Part shown: positions 34,001-42,462 of the stretch, piece by piece
Layout of the letters: each line of letters opens with the position of its first letter
Position numbering within the stretch: position 1 is the stretch's first letter
Assembly: GCF_030687295.1 (NCBI RefSeq)
Contig: NZ_CP117425.1
Location: 5,894,001-5,958,000 of the forward strand
DNA length: 64,000 nucleotides
Source of the DNA: Pseudomonas beijingensis
GTDB lineage: Bacteria; Pseudomonadota; Gammaproteobacteria; Pseudomonadales; Pseudomonadaceae
Reading direction: 5' to 3'
Notes under the pieces: model-generated
Databases searched by the model: none
Seen by the model: only the letters and a program-made list of their open reading frames with translations
Told to the model about the DNA's origin: nothing
Translations under genes and position numbers: made by a program

Positions 34001-34966
34001 ATGAGCTTCATCACCGACATCAAGACCTTTGCCGCCCTGGGCAGCGGCGTGATCGGCAGCGGCTGGGTCAGCCGGGCCTTGGCCCATGGCCTCGACGTTG
34101 TCGCCTGGGACCCGGCCCCCGGCGCTGAAGCCGCGCTGCGCAAACGCGTCGCCAACGCCTGGGGCGCCCTGGAGAAACAAGGCCTGGCCCCTGGCGCCTC
34201 GCAGGATCGCCTGCGCTTTGTCGCCACCATCGAAGAATGCGTGCGCGACGCCGACTTCATCCAGGAAAGCGCCCCCGAGCGGCTGGAACTCAAGCTCGAA
34301 CTGCACGCCCAGATCAGCGCCGCCGCCAAGCCAGATGCACTGATCGGATCGAGTACCTCGGGGCTGCTGCCAAGCGAGTTCTATGAAAACTCCACCCACC
34401 CGGAACGGTGCGTGGTCGGGCACCCGTTCAACCCCGTCTATCTATTGCCGCTGGTGGAAGTGGTCGGTGGCAAAAACACCGCGCCCGAAGCCGTGCAAGC
34501 GGCGATGCAGGTGTATGAATCCCTCGGCATGCGGCCGTTGCACGTGCGCAAGGAAGTGCCCGGCTTCATCGCCGACCGCCTGCTCGAAGCGCTGTGGCGC
34601 GAGGCCCTGCATCTGGTCAACGACGGTGTCGCTACCACTGGGGAAATCGACGATGCCATCCGTTTTGGCGCCGGCCTGCGCTGGTCGTTCATGGGCACGT
34701 TCCTGACCTACACCCTGGCCGGCGGCGATGCCGGCATGCGGCACTTCATGGCCCAGTTCGGCCCGGCACTGCAACTGCCGTGGACCTACCTGCCAGCGCC
34801 GGAACTGACCGAGAAGCTGATCGACGATGTGGTGGATGGCACGAGCGAGCAATTGGGCAACCACAGCATTTCGGCCCTGGAGCGCTATCGTGATGATTGC
34901 CTGCTGGCAGTGCTGGAGGCGGTGAAGGCCACCAAAGCCAAACATGGCATGGCCTTCAGCGAGTAA
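34001..34966 (+). CDS. cdhA: L-carnitine 3-dehydrogenase
   Basis: 321 residues from ATG 34001; the open frame upstream runs through the REP. NAD motif [17 protein letters not shown], catalytic-loop segment [34 protein letters not shown] (His of GHPFNP), and the C-terminal helical domain of 3-hydroxyacyl-CoA-dehydrogenase-like enzymes. It oxidises L-carnitine to 3-dehydrocarnitine with NAD+, the first step of the cdhABC route. Confidence 0.95.
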   Translation: MSFITDIKTFAALGSGVIGSGWVSRALAHGLDVVAWDPAPGAEAALRKRVANAWGALEKQGLAPGASQDRLRFVATIEECVRDADFIQESAPERLELKLELHAQISAAAKPDALIGSSTSGLLPSEFYENSTHPERCVVGHPFNPVYLLPLVEVVGGKNTAPEAVQAAMQVYESLGMRPLHVRKEVPGFIADRLLEALWREALHLVNDGVATTGEIDDAIRFGAGLRWSFMGTFLTYTLAGGDAGMRHFMAQFGPALQLPWTYLPAPELTEKLIDDVVDGTSEQLGNHSISALERYRDDCLLAVLEAVKATKAKHGMAFSE

Positions 34967-34998
34967 TCCTGGGCTTTTTGGGCCAGCAGGTCTGGCCC

Positions 34999-35095
34999 CA
35001 TCGCGAGCAAGCTCGCTCCCACAGGGATTTCGCGGTGTGAACACTATTTTATTTCACTCAGAAGATCCCCTGTGGGAGCGAGCTTGCTCGCGATA
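34999..35095. repeat. BIME (inverted REP pair)
   Basis: Inverted and direct REP copies about 45 bp apart between cdhA and cdhB, inside the operon. Confidence 0.92.
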
Positions 35096-35133
35096 GCGCC
35101 AGCCCAGTCACCACAACTGTCGGAACCAGGACC

Positions 35134-35610
35134 ATGCCCACCCTCACCACCTACCAAACCCCCATCCTCCCCGAATGGGTCGATTACAACGGCCATCTGC
35201 GCGATGCCTTCTACCTGCTGATCTTCAGCTACGCCACCGACGCGCTGATGGACCGGCTCGGCCTGGACAGCCAGAACCGCGAAGCCAGCGGCCACTCGCT
35301 GTTCACCCTCGAACTTCACCTCAATTACCTGCACGAAGTGAAGCTTGGGGCCGAGGTGCAAGTGCACACGCAGATCATCGGCCACGACGCCAAACGCCTG
35401 CATCTCTACCACAGCCTGCACCTGGTTGGTGGTGATAAAGAGTTGGCCGGCAATGAGCAGATGCTGCTGCACGTCGACCTCGCCGGTCCGCGCTCGGCGC
35501 CCTTCACGCAGCAGACCCTGGCCCGGCTCGACGCCCTGCTCGACGAGCAATCCGACCTGCCGCCCCCGGCGTACATCGGCCGGGTCATCGCCCTGCCCCC
35601 CGCCCGATAA
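35134..35610 (+). CDS. cdhB: Betainyl-CoA thioesterase
   Basis: 158-residue hot-dog-fold thioesterase of the 4-hydroxybenzoyl-CoA thioesterase type (PEWVDYNGHLRDAFYLLIFSYATDALMDRLG, with Asp-Tyr-Asn-Gly-His at the active site). In the carnitine pathway it hydrolyses betainyl-CoA made by CdhC to glycine betaine and CoA. It follows cdhA and precedes the gamma-butyrobetaine dioxygenase by 19 bp. Confidence 0.92.
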   Translation: MPTLTTYQTPILPEWVDYNGHLRDAFYLLIFSYATDALMDRLGLDSQNREASGHSLFTLELHLNYLHEVKLGAEVQVHTQIIGHDAKRLHLYHSLHLVGGDKELAGNEQMLLHVDLAGPRSAPFTQQTLARLDALLDEQSDLPPPAYIGRVIALPPAR

Positions 35611-35629
35611 GCCTTGAACAGGAGATCGC

Positions 35630-36793
35630 ATGAACACCGCCGCCGCTTTTGCCGACTTCCGCCGTTATCCCCTGATCTTCGCGTTGACCGCCGCAACCCC
35701 CTTGGCCGACCAGGTGCAAGTGACGTGGGCCGATGGCCGGACCAGCCCTTTTCATCACCCATGGCTGCGGGACAACTGCCCGTGCGCCCAATGCGTCTAC
35801 AGCGTCACCCGCGAGCAGGTGCTGGAAATCGTCGACGTCCCGGAAGGGATGTCACCCAGGGCGGTCCGTCTCGACACCGAAGGCTGTCTCTGCGTGGACT
35901 GGCAGGACGGCCACCAGAGCCGTTTCGACCCGGGCTGGTTGCGCGCCCACGCCTACGACGATCAATCCCGGGCCGAGCGCCTGGCGAACAAGCCGCGGTG
36001 CCAGCTGTGGCGGCACGACCTGCCACTGCCGGTGTTCGATTACCCGGCGCTGATGGACGATGCCGATGCGTTGCTGCACTGGTTGCTGGCGGTGCGCGAC
36101 ATCGGCCTGACCCAAGTGCGTGGCGTGCCCACCGAACCCGGTTCGCTGAAACGCATTGCCCAGCGCATTTCCTTCATCCGCGAGAGCAACTTCGGCGTGC
36201 TGTTCAACGTGCAGTCCAAGGCCGATGCCGACAGCAACGCCTACACCGCTTTCAACCTGCCACTGCACACCGACCTGCCGACCCGGGAGTTGCAGCCGGG
36301 GCTGCAGTTCTTGCATTGCCTGGTGAATGACGCTGACGGTGGCGAGAGCATTTTTGTCGACGGTTTTGCCATTGCCGAGGCGTTGCGCCAAGAAGACCCC
36401 GAGGCCTTCGACGCCCTTTGCCAGATCCCGGTGGAATTTCGCAACAAGGACCGCCGCAGCGACTACCGCTGCCTGGCGCCGATCATCGCCCTGGATGCCC
36501 TCGGGCAGGTTTCGGAAATCCGCATGGCGAACTTCCTGCGAGGGCCGTTCGACACCTCGGTCGAGCAGATGCCCAGGCTTTACCGTGCCTACCGCCGCTT
36601 CATCGCCCTGACCCGCGAGCCACACTTTCGCCTGGTGCAGCGCCTCGAACCCGGCCAGCTCTGGTGCTTCGACAATCGCCGCACCCTCCACGCCCGCAAC
36701 GCCTTCGACCCGGCCTCCGGAGCCCGGCATTTCCAGGGGTGCTATGTGGATCGAGATGAGTTGTTGTCGCGGATTCTGGTGTTGCAGAGGTAG
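35630..36793 (+). CDS. Gamma-butyrobetaine dioxygenase
   Basis: 387 residues of the Fe(II)/2-oxoglutarate-dependent gamma-butyrobetaine hydroxylase family, forming L-carnitine. N-terminal zinc site: Cys50, Cys52 and Cys55 (DNCPCAQC) and His95, with spacing close to that of the human enzyme. Iron triad: His213 and Asp215 (PLHTDLP) and His354 (TLHARNAFD). AGGAGATCGC sits before ATG 35630, 19 bp after cdhB, so it belongs to the cdh operon and lets gamma-butyrobetaine enter the carnitine route. In P. aeruginosa PAO1 the gene after cdhB is hocS instead. Confidence 0.92.
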   Translation: MNTAAAFADFRRYPLIFALTAATPLADQVQVTWADGRTSPFHHPWLRDNCPCAQCVYSVTREQVLEIVDVPEGMSPRAVRLDTEGCLCVDWQDGHQSRFDPGWLRAHAYDDQSRAERLANKPRCQLWRHDLPLPVFDYPALMDDADALLHWLLAVRDIGLTQVRGVPTEPGSLKRIAQRISFIRESNFGVLFNVQSKADADSNAYTAFNLPLHTDLPTRELQPGLQFLHCLVNDADGGESIFVDGFAIAEALRQEDPEAFDALCQIPVEFRNKDRRSDYRCLAPIIALDALGQVSEIRMANFLRGPFDTSVEQMPRLYRAYRRFIALTREPHFRLVQRLEPGQLWCFDNRRTLHARNAFDPASGARHFQGCYVDRDELLSRILVLQR

Positions 36794-36807
36794 ACCGCGT
36801 CATCGTT

Positions 36808-36885
36808 CATCGCGAGCAAGCTCGCTCCCACATTGAGTTCTGTGAACGCCACAGCCCCCCTGTGGGAGCGAGCTTGCTCGCGATA
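36808..36885. repeat. BIME (inverted REP pair)
   Basis: Inverted and direct REP copies about 25 bp apart, just after the gamma-butyrobetaine dioxygenase stop. Confidence 0.92.
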
Positions 36886-36928
36886 GCGCCCTGTCAAACA
36901 CCCCATCACGTCCTGATTTTCACAGGCA

Positions 36929-36963
36929 AAAAAATCCCCGATCAAGCCGTGACAGGATCGGGG
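36929..36963 (-). terminator. Rho-independent terminator (minus strand)
   Basis: Read on the minus strand: CCCCGATC, 12-nt loop, GATCGGGG, then ATTTTTTTG. Eight perfect G/C-rich pairs followed by seven Ts is a textbook terminator. No minus-strand ORF lies immediately upstream (higher coordinates). Confidence 0.85.
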
Positions 36964-37090
36964 CAGGAGCGTTACTGGAGGAGCTGTTGCGCGAGGGTGA
37001 CCAAACCATCGTGATTCAGCTTGGGGCCAGTGTGCCCAGTCCAGGTCTGGGCAAGTTAGCCGAAAACGACGCCTCCATAGTCATTCATGA
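36937..37090 (-). ncRNA. Candidate small RNA ending at an orphan terminator
   Basis: Inferred only from a strong minus-strand terminator with no ORF to terminate. The 5-prime end is unknown; the coordinate given is a guess. A C-rich stretch before the hairpin (GTTTGGTCACCCTCGCGCAA, then CAGCTCCTCCAG) could be the pairing region. No known family is recognised. Confidence 0.3.
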
Positions 37091-37175
37091 CATTGCGACC
37101 ATTTGCCCTTGCCGCCGCTTCGGGTGGCTACCAGAATCGAGACACGACCCCAATCCCTGAACAAGGAAAAGCGTC

Positions 37176-37439
37176 ATGATGCACGCCGATTTGATCGACC
37201 AGGAAGACCTGCTGGGCCACCTCAAGGCCCTGGGGTTGCAGATACCCAGCGGTGCCACTGCCGAGCAGGCCTGCGAATATGCCGTGCGGGGGCTGGATAC
37301 GGCCCGCGCCAATGAATTGCGCAAGATGGTCAAGGACATGTACACCAGCGGCGCCACCGTCCTGCCGGCCGTGCGCGAGGCGTTCGACAAGCAGTTGTTG
37401 CCGGCGTTGACGCAATACCACCAGACCCATAGCGGCTAG
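37176..37439 (+). CDS. Small conserved-looking hypothetical protein
   Basis: 87 residues, soluble, alpha-helical (MMHADLIDQEDLLGHLKALGLQIPSG ... ARANELRKMVKDMYTSGATVL ... QLLPALTQYHQTHSG). AAGGAAAAGCGTC precedes the ATG; the second Met codon is equally possible. I do not recognise the family. Its place beside gbdR matches a small hypothetical gene next to gbdR in P. aeruginosa, which hints at conservation but not function. Confidence 0.65.
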   Translation: MMHADLIDQEDLLGHLKALGLQIPSGATAEQACEYAVRGLDTARANELRKMVKDMYTSGATVLPAVREAFDKQLLPALTQYHQTHSG

Positions 37440-37453
37440 CGGCTGATAAAACC

Positions 37454-37478
37454 TGTGGGAGCGAGCTTGCTCGCGATG
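37454..37478. repeat. Single REP element
   Basis: GTGGGAGCGAGCTTGCTCGC followed by GATGA; no nearby inverted partner. Confidence 0.88.
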
Positions 37479-37529
37479 ACGGCCTCGCAGCCGGCCAGGG
37501 TTTTGTTGACTGAGTACATATCCATTTTT

Positions 37530-37830
37530 TGCGTAACGGCCGCTTAGGGTTCCGCCCTTACGGCGGCTCACTTTTGGAAAAGCCGGGAGCCGGACCAGCC
37601 AAAAGTAAGCAAAAGCGCTTTGCCCCACCACTCGGTGCCTCGCTTAGGCTCGGCATGCCTGAACGAAGGCATTGCTCCGTGAGCCGCCGCGAAGGGCCAT
37701 CCATGGCCCAGCGCGGCTACCTCGGCATCCATGCCGAGGTGCCCACTGCGCAATACCTTCATTCAGCCAGCGAGGTTAACGGGGCGCCCGAGATCAACGT
37801 CCACCACGAGGCGGCCTGATAGCCGACCTG
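37530..37830 (+). repeat. Putative dispersed intergenic element (non-REP)
   Basis: It begins GCGTAACGGCCGCTTAGGGT and continues CCGCCCTTACGGCGGCTCAC, AAAAGTAAGCAAAAGCGC and internal palindromes (CCTCGGCATCCATGCCGAGG at 37721-37740). I recognise this as resembling a sequence repeated between genes in many Pseudomonas genomes; boundaries and copy number cannot be seen from one copy. Confidence 0.5.
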
Positions 37831-37853
37831 GTTCTTGGTGAGACCGCGTTTCC

Positions 37854-37949
37854 CCTGTGGGAGCGGGCTTGCTCGCGAAGACGGCCTTACAGCCGACCTC
37901 TCTCTGGCCACCCCCCAATCCAACTGTGGGAGCGAGCTTGCTCGCGATG
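37854..37949. repeat. Two direct REP elements
   Basis: GTGGGAGCGGGCTTGCTCGC at about 37857 and GTGGGAGCGAGCTTGCTCGC at about 37926, both in the same orientation, downstream of gbdR. Confidence 0.88.
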
Positions 37950-37963
37950 AAGGCGCTGAGGTC

Positions 37964-39067
37964 TTAGAGCCTCACACTGGCAAACGTCGACTCATTACGC
38001 GCCTGACTCAGCGCCGACAGCGGCCCGGACAATGGCGACAACACCAGCGCCTGCGGCAGCGGCATCATTGCCACCTGTTGTGTGGTGTTGGAGCCGACGC
38101 GTTCGTCCCTTGGCGGTATGCCGAAGTATTCGCGGTAGCACTTGGAGAAGTGCGGGGTAGAGACAAAGCCGCACACCGACGCCACTTCGATGATCGACAT
38201 CGGCGTCTGCTTGAGCAGTTGCCGCGCACGAATCAGCCGCAGCTTGAGGTAATAGCGCGACGGTGAGCAGTGCAGGTATTTCTGGAACAACCGCTCCAGC
38301 TGGCGCCGGGACACGGCGACGTACACCGCCAGTTCGTCCAGGTCGATCGGCTCTTCGAGGTTGGCTTCCATCAGCGCGACGATTTCCTGCAACTTCGGCT
38401 GGTTGGTGCCAAGCATGTGCTTGAGCGGCACACGCTGGTGATCCTGCTCGTTGCGGATACGCTCGTAGACAAACATTTCAGAGATCGCCGCCGACAGCTC
38501 ACGACCGTGATCACGACTGATCAGGTGCAGCATCATGTCCAGCGGCGCGGTGCCACCGGAGCTGGTGAAGCGGTTGCGGTCGAGGGTGAACAGGCGGGTG
38601 CTCATCGATACCCGCGGGAAAGCTTCCTGCATCGCCGCCAGGCATTCCCAGTGCACACTGCAATCGAAACCGTCCAGCAGGCCGGCGCAGGCCAGGGCCC
38701 AACTGCCGGTGCAGACCGCGCCGAGGCGACGGGACTGGCGGGCCTGGCTCTGCAGCCACGACACGTGTTCACGGGTCACGGTGCGCTGGATGCCGATGCC
38801 GCCACAAACGATGACGGTGTCCAGGGGCGGCGCCTTGTGCATGGAGGCGTCGGGGGTGATCTGCAAACCGTCGCTGGCCCAGACCTGGCCGCCATCGACC
38901 GTAAGGGTGGTCCAGCGATACAGCTCGCGACCGGATAGTTGGTTGGCCATGCGTAGCGGTTCTACCGCGGACGCCAGGGAAATCAGCGTGAAATTGTCCA
39001 GCAGCAAAAAGCCGATGGATTGAGGCGCACGGTTCTGGGGTTGGGCCCCGGAGTTGGACGTCGTCAT
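37964..39067 (-). CDS. gbdR: GATase1/AraC-type regulator of glycine betaine catabolism
   Basis: 367 residues from ATG 39067 (GGAGATACCGCG upstream). N-terminal amidotransferase-like domain that senses betaine or dimethylglycine in P. aeruginosa GbdR (IGFLLLDNFTLISLASAVEPLRMANQ), then an AraC DNA-binding domain (DLDELAVYVAVSRRQLERLF; CGFVSTPHFSKCYREYFG). The extended C-terminal tail is typical. It is the master activator of gbcAB, dgcAB, soxBDAG, sdaB and cbcXWV in the homologous system, and lies among its expected targets. Confidence 0.94.
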   Translation of the reverse strand: MTTSNSGAQPQNRAPQSIGFLLLDNFTLISLASAVEPLRMANQLSGRELYRWTTLTVDGGQVWASDGLQITPDASMHKAPPLDTVIVCGGIGIQRTVTREHVSWLQSQARQSRRLGAVCTGSWALACAGLLDGFDCSVHWECLAAMQEAFPRVSMSTRLFTLDRNRFTSSGGTAPLDMMLHLISRDHGRELSAAISEMFVYERIRNEQDHQRVPLKHMLGTNQPKLQEIVALMEANLEEPIDLDELAVYVAVSRRQLERLFQKYLHCSPSRYYLKLRLIRARQLLKQTPMSIIEVASVCGFVSTPHFSKCYREYFGIPPRDERVGSNTTQQVAMMPLPQALVLSPLSGPLSALSQARNESTFASVRL

Positions 39068-39641
39068 CGCGGTATCTCCTCACACAAAGCGGGTGATGGC
39101 CTCAGGCGGAGGCTCTTGTTATTGCCACGTTCTCTTGCGCGAGACAGGGCTTTATCGGGATAGAGCAATTGCCATGCCTAAAATTGAATGTGTGTTCAAT
39201 AAATCCTGAAAACGACATCGCGGCCTGTCTATATAAGGCGTGCATCGAGTGCAGGTTTTAGGTGCCATCAGTGGCGGCAGGTACGGATCACAGAAGGCTG
39301 TGAGCAGTTCGGTAGCACTTGTGGGAACTGGGCTGCGCGGCTTGCGCAAGGAGTAGCACCACAGGTGCGGGTGACGGACGGTCGAGCGCGATTCAGCGGC
39401 TGGCTCGACAACGGGGGGCTTGTCTGTTTGCGACGCGCCAAAAGGTGGCGCATTTGTGGATGGGTGTTCATTTTACGAGCGATTTTCGATCTCGTGGATA
39501 AAGGGAATCTGTGTGGGAGCAAAGCTTGCTCGCGATGACAGTATGTCTGTCGACATCCATGTTGAGTCTACTGCCGCCATCGCGGGCAAGCCTTGCTCCC
39601 ACAGAGTCCCTCTTGTCACAACGGGTTGTGCGAACGCGATT
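39068..39641. promoter_or_regulatory. Region upstream of gbdR and downstream of sdaB
   Basis: 574 bp, no gene seen. The gbdR-proximal part carries ATTGAA (39183-39188) / TTCAAT (39195-39200), an inverted pair with 6-bp spacing in an AT-rich setting, a candidate operator or promoter element for gbdR. The sdaB-proximal part is a BIME. The middle shows nothing recognisable. Confidence 0.45.
39512..39604. repeat. BIME (inverted REP pair)
   Basis: GTGGGAGCAAAGCTTGCTCG and inverted GCGGGCAAGCCTTGCTCCCA. The interior (AGTATGTCTGTCGACATCCA ... CTACTGCCGCC) is almost the same as in the BIME at 33873. Confidence 0.92.
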
Positions 39642-41018
39642 TCAGCACTCCACCGCACTGACCGCCAAACCACCGCGGGATGTCTCTTTATATTTGTCAT
39701 GCATGTCGGCACCGGTATCACGCATGGTACGGATCACCCGGTCCAGAGAGATGAAATGCTGGCCATCCCCGCGCAAGGCCATTTGGGCGGCGTTGATGGC
39801 CTTGACCGCGGCGATCGCATTGCGCTCGATGCACGGCACCTGCACCAGGCCGCCCACTGGGTCGCAGGTCAGGCCGAGGTTGTGTTCCAGGCCGATTTCC
39901 GCGGCGTTGCACAGTTGCTCTGGCGTGGCCCCGAGGATTTCCGCCAGGCCTGCCGCCGCCATGGCGCAGGCCGATCCCACCTCGCCTTGGCAACCGACTT
40001 CGGCGCCGGAGATCGATGCGTTCTTTTTGCACAGGATCCCGACGGCCGCCGCACCGAGGAAATAATCCACGACGTTGGCGTCGGTGACCGCTTCGCTGAA
40101 TTTCATGAAGTAGTGCAGCACCGCCGGGATGATCCCCGCCGCACCGTTGGTCGGCGCCGTGACCATGCGCCCACCGGCCGCGTTCTCCTCGTTGACCGCC
40201 AGGGCAAACAGGTTGACCCACTCCATGGCGCTGAGGGTCGAGCCGATGACATTGGGCTTGTTCAGCTCCTGCAGGCTGCGGTGCAACTTGGCCGCCCGCC
40301 GACGCACATTCAAGCCGCCCGGCAGGATGCCTTCGTGCTTGAGGCCCTGCTCGACGCAATCCTGCATGGCCCGCCACAGCTTCATCAGGCCACTGCGGAT
40401 CTCTTCTTCGGAACGCCAGACCTTTTCGTTGGCCAGCATCAATTCGGCCACCCGCAAGTTGTGGGTACGGCACAACTCAAGCAATTCTTCGGCGCTGGAG
40501 AAATCGTAAGGCAGCTCAGTGCTGTCCAGATCCACCACGCCGCTGGAGGCCTGGGCCTCATCAACGACAAAGCCACCGCCAACCGAGTAATAAGTGTCAC
40601 GGTGCAGCTCACCGTCGGCACCCTCGGCTACCAGTGTCATCGCATTGGGGTGGAATGGCAGGTTCTCGTCGATCAGGCGCATGTCCCGGGACCAGATGAA
40701 CGGCACGGGCAGGCGACCGTCGAGCAGCAGGGTCTGGGTTTCACGCAGCAGCTCGATGCGCGGGCCGATCTGCGACGGGTCGATTGCGTCCGGCCACTCC
40801 CCCATCAGGCCCATGATCACGGCGTTGTCGCTGCCATGGCCGATGCCGGTGGCCGACAATGAACCGAACAACTGCACCTCGACCCGACGCACATCATGGA
40901 GCAGGGCCTTTGCCTTCAGTGCTTCAACGAACAGCGCCGCGGCACGCATGGGGCCCACGGTGTGGGAACTGGACGGGCCGATACCGATTTTGAACAAGTC
41001 GAAAACGCTGATTGCCAT
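39642..41018 (-). CDS. sdaB: L-serine dehydratase (iron-sulfur, single-chain)
   Basis: 458 residues from ATG 41018 (GGAGGTTATCGGCA upstream; [24 protein letters not shown]). 4Fe-4S enzyme deaminating L-serine to pyruvate and ammonia; the cluster region shows [33 protein letters not shown] and SSSHT. It completes betaine catabolism, since serine made by GlyA becomes pyruvate here. Divergent from cbcXWV, placed between gbdR and the importer exactly as in P. aeruginosa. Confidence 0.95.
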   Translation of the reverse strand: MAISVFDLFKIGIGPSSSHTVGPMRAAALFVEALKAKALLHDVRRVEVQLFGSLSATGIGHGSDNAVIMGLMGEWPDAIDPSQIGPRIELLRETQTLLLDGRLPVPFIWSRDMRLIDENLPFHPNAMTLVAEGADGELHRDTYYSVGGGFVVDEAQASSGVVDLDSTELPYDFSSAEELLELCRTHNLRVAELMLANEKVWRSEEEIRSGLMKLWRAMQDCVEQGLKHEGILPGGLNVRRRAAKLHRSLQELNKPNVIGSTLSAMEWVNLFALAVNEENAAGGRMVTAPTNGAAGIIPAVLHYFMKFSEAVTDANVVDYFLGAAAVGILCKKNASISGAEVGCQGEVGSACAMAAAGLAEILGATPEQLCNAAEIGLEHNLGLTCDPVGGLVQVPCIERNAIAAVKAINAAQMALRGDGQHFISLDRVIRTMRDTGADMHDKYKETSRGGLAVSAVEC

Positions 41019-41443
41019 TGCCGATAACCTCCAGAACAGGCACATCCGGGCGCAGGAGCGTCCGGTGACGGAGCTGCTACGCTCAACGCCGGGATGGCCG
41101 CATCATCCGGTTTTTGCCTTGGCGCCCGACGTCTGACACCGACGCAATCATGCCCATCAACGCCGCGGGTCCCCGACCCCGGTTTTACGGCGTTTTTCTA
41201 CGTGTCAGAGGCCCGTCGGGGGCGGAAAAAATCTGTAAACGACGTCACCGACACTGGATGCGACCATCCCTGTACTGGATACGACCCACCCTGTAGGCGT
41301 CAGATTTGCACTGGTACATGATCAGTTACGGCTCGTTTGCAAGGCCGCGTGTCAGAGAGTGCCCACGCGCCACCAACCGCAACATCCAATTAAGCGCGGT
41401 TGTCCTGACCGGACAACGCCAATAAAAAACCAGGAGTCCACCC
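41019..41443. promoter_or_regulatory. sdaB / cbcX divergent promoter region with abutting 21-bp direct repeat
   Basis: 425 bp. At 41253-41273 and 41274-41294 two 21-bp units lie end to end: ACTGGATGCGACCATCCCTG and ACTGGATACGACCCACCCTG, each followed by T (differences at three positions). Two-turn phasing is what an AraC-type dimer needs; the site is 150 bp upstream of cbcX and about 235 bp upstream of sdaB. Likely GbdR operator (inference). Confidence 0.6.
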
Positions 41444-42391
41444 ATGAAAGGTTCCAAGCCGTTGTTGTTGGCCGCCATGCTGAGTCTTCCGATGCTGGCC
41501 AACGCTGCAGAACCCGAAAAGTGCAGTACCGTCAACTTCTCCGATGTCGGCTGGACCGACATTACCGTGACCACGGCGACCACCAGCGTGGTGCTGGACG
41601 CGCTGGGCTACAAGACCAAGACCACCATGATTTCCGTGCCGGTGACCTACAAGTCCCTGGCCGATGGCAAGAACATGGATGTATTCCTCGGCAACTGGAT
41701 GCCGACCATGGAAAACGACATCAAGGCCTACCGTGAAGCGGGCACCGTGGAAACCGTGCGCACCAACCTCACGGGCGCCAAATACACCCTCGCCGTGCCC
41801 CAGGCCTTGTATGACAAGGGCCTGCATGACTTCGCCGACATCCCCAAATTCAAGAAAGAGCTGGACGGCAAGATCTACGGCATCGAACCGGGTAACGACG
41901 GCAACCGCCTGATCCAGAGCATGATCGAAAAGAACGCCTTCGGCCTGAAGGACGCAGGCTTCAAAGTCGTCGAGTCGAGTGAAGCGGGCATGCTCTCGCA
42001 GGTCGATCGCGCCGCCAAGCGTGGCACCGACGTGGTGTTCCTCGGCTGGGCGCCACATCCGATGAACACCCGCTTCAAGATTCAGTACCTGACCGGCGGC
42101 GATGACTTCTTCGGCCCCGATTTCGGTGCCGCTACCGTGGCGACCAACACCCGCAAGGGCTACAGCCAGGAATGCAGCAACGTTGGGCAACTGTTGAAAA
42201 ACCTGGAGTTCACCGTCGACATGGAAAGCACGCTGATGGGCAACGTGCTCGACGACAAGATGAAACCTGAGGCCGCCGCCAAGGCCTGGCTGAAGAAAAA
42301 CCCACAGGTACTCGATACCTGGCTCGCTGGCGTGACCACCATTGACGGTAAACCTGGCCTGGAAGCCGTGAAAGCCAAACTTGCGCAATAA
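41444..42391 (+). CDS. cbcX: Choline/betaine ABC transporter, periplasmic binding protein
   Basis: 315 residues; signal peptide MKGSKPLLLAAMLSLPMLANA. OpuAC-type quaternary-amine binding protein: FSDVGWTDITVTTATT, DVFLGNWMPTMENDI, IYGIEPGNDGN, FLGWAPHPMN. Paralogous to CaiX (31.9 kb), with which it shares the CbcWV core in P. aeruginosa; CbcX itself favours choline. CAGGAG precedes ATG 41444. First gene of cbcXWV. Confidence 0.95.
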   Translation: MKGSKPLLLAAMLSLPMLANAAEPEKCSTVNFSDVGWTDITVTTATTSVVLDALGYKTKTTMISVPVTYKSLADGKNMDVFLGNWMPTMENDIKAYREAGTVETVRTNLTGAKYTLAVPQALYDKGLHDFADIPKFKKELDGKIYGIEPGNDGNRLIQSMIEKNAFGLKDAGFKVVESSEAGMLSQVDRAAKRGTDVVFLGWAPHPMNTRFKIQYLTGGDDFFGPDFGAATVATNTRKGYSQECSNVGQLLKNLEFTVDMESTLMGNVLDDKMKPEAAAKAWLKKNPQVLDTWLAGVTTIDGKPGLEAVKAKLAQ

Positions 42392-42404
42392 CTGCCTATG
42401 TTAT

Positions 42405-42429
42405 GCCGGGCGAGTTCGCTCGTCCGGGC
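42405..42429 (+). promoter_or_regulatory. Intercistronic stem-loop between cbcX and cbcW
   Basis: GCCGGGCGAG, tetraloop TTCG, CTCGTCCGGGC: a 10-bp G/C-rich stem with one bulge and no U-tract. Probably stabilises the abundant cbcX message or limits read-through into the permease gene. Confidence 0.6.
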
Positions 42430-42462
42430 TGTTTATTCCCTTGCATGCGGACGTTCACTACC

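Larger units (their letters stand above)
36794..37175. other. Intergenic: REP pair, minus-strand terminator, possible small RNA
   Basis: 382 bp without a convincing gene. It holds a REP pair, then a minus-strand intrinsic terminator at 36937-36963 with no protein gene feeding it, then about 200 bp that could encode a small RNA ending at that terminator (listed separately). The longest minus-strand peptide frames here are about 20 codons. Confidence 0.6.
37440..37963. other. Intergenic repeat-rich region between the small gene and gbdR
   Basis: 524 bp with no gene: a REP (37454-37478), a roughly 300-bp non-REP repeat-like element (about 37530-37830), and two further direct REPs before the gbdR stop. 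Confidence 0.7.
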
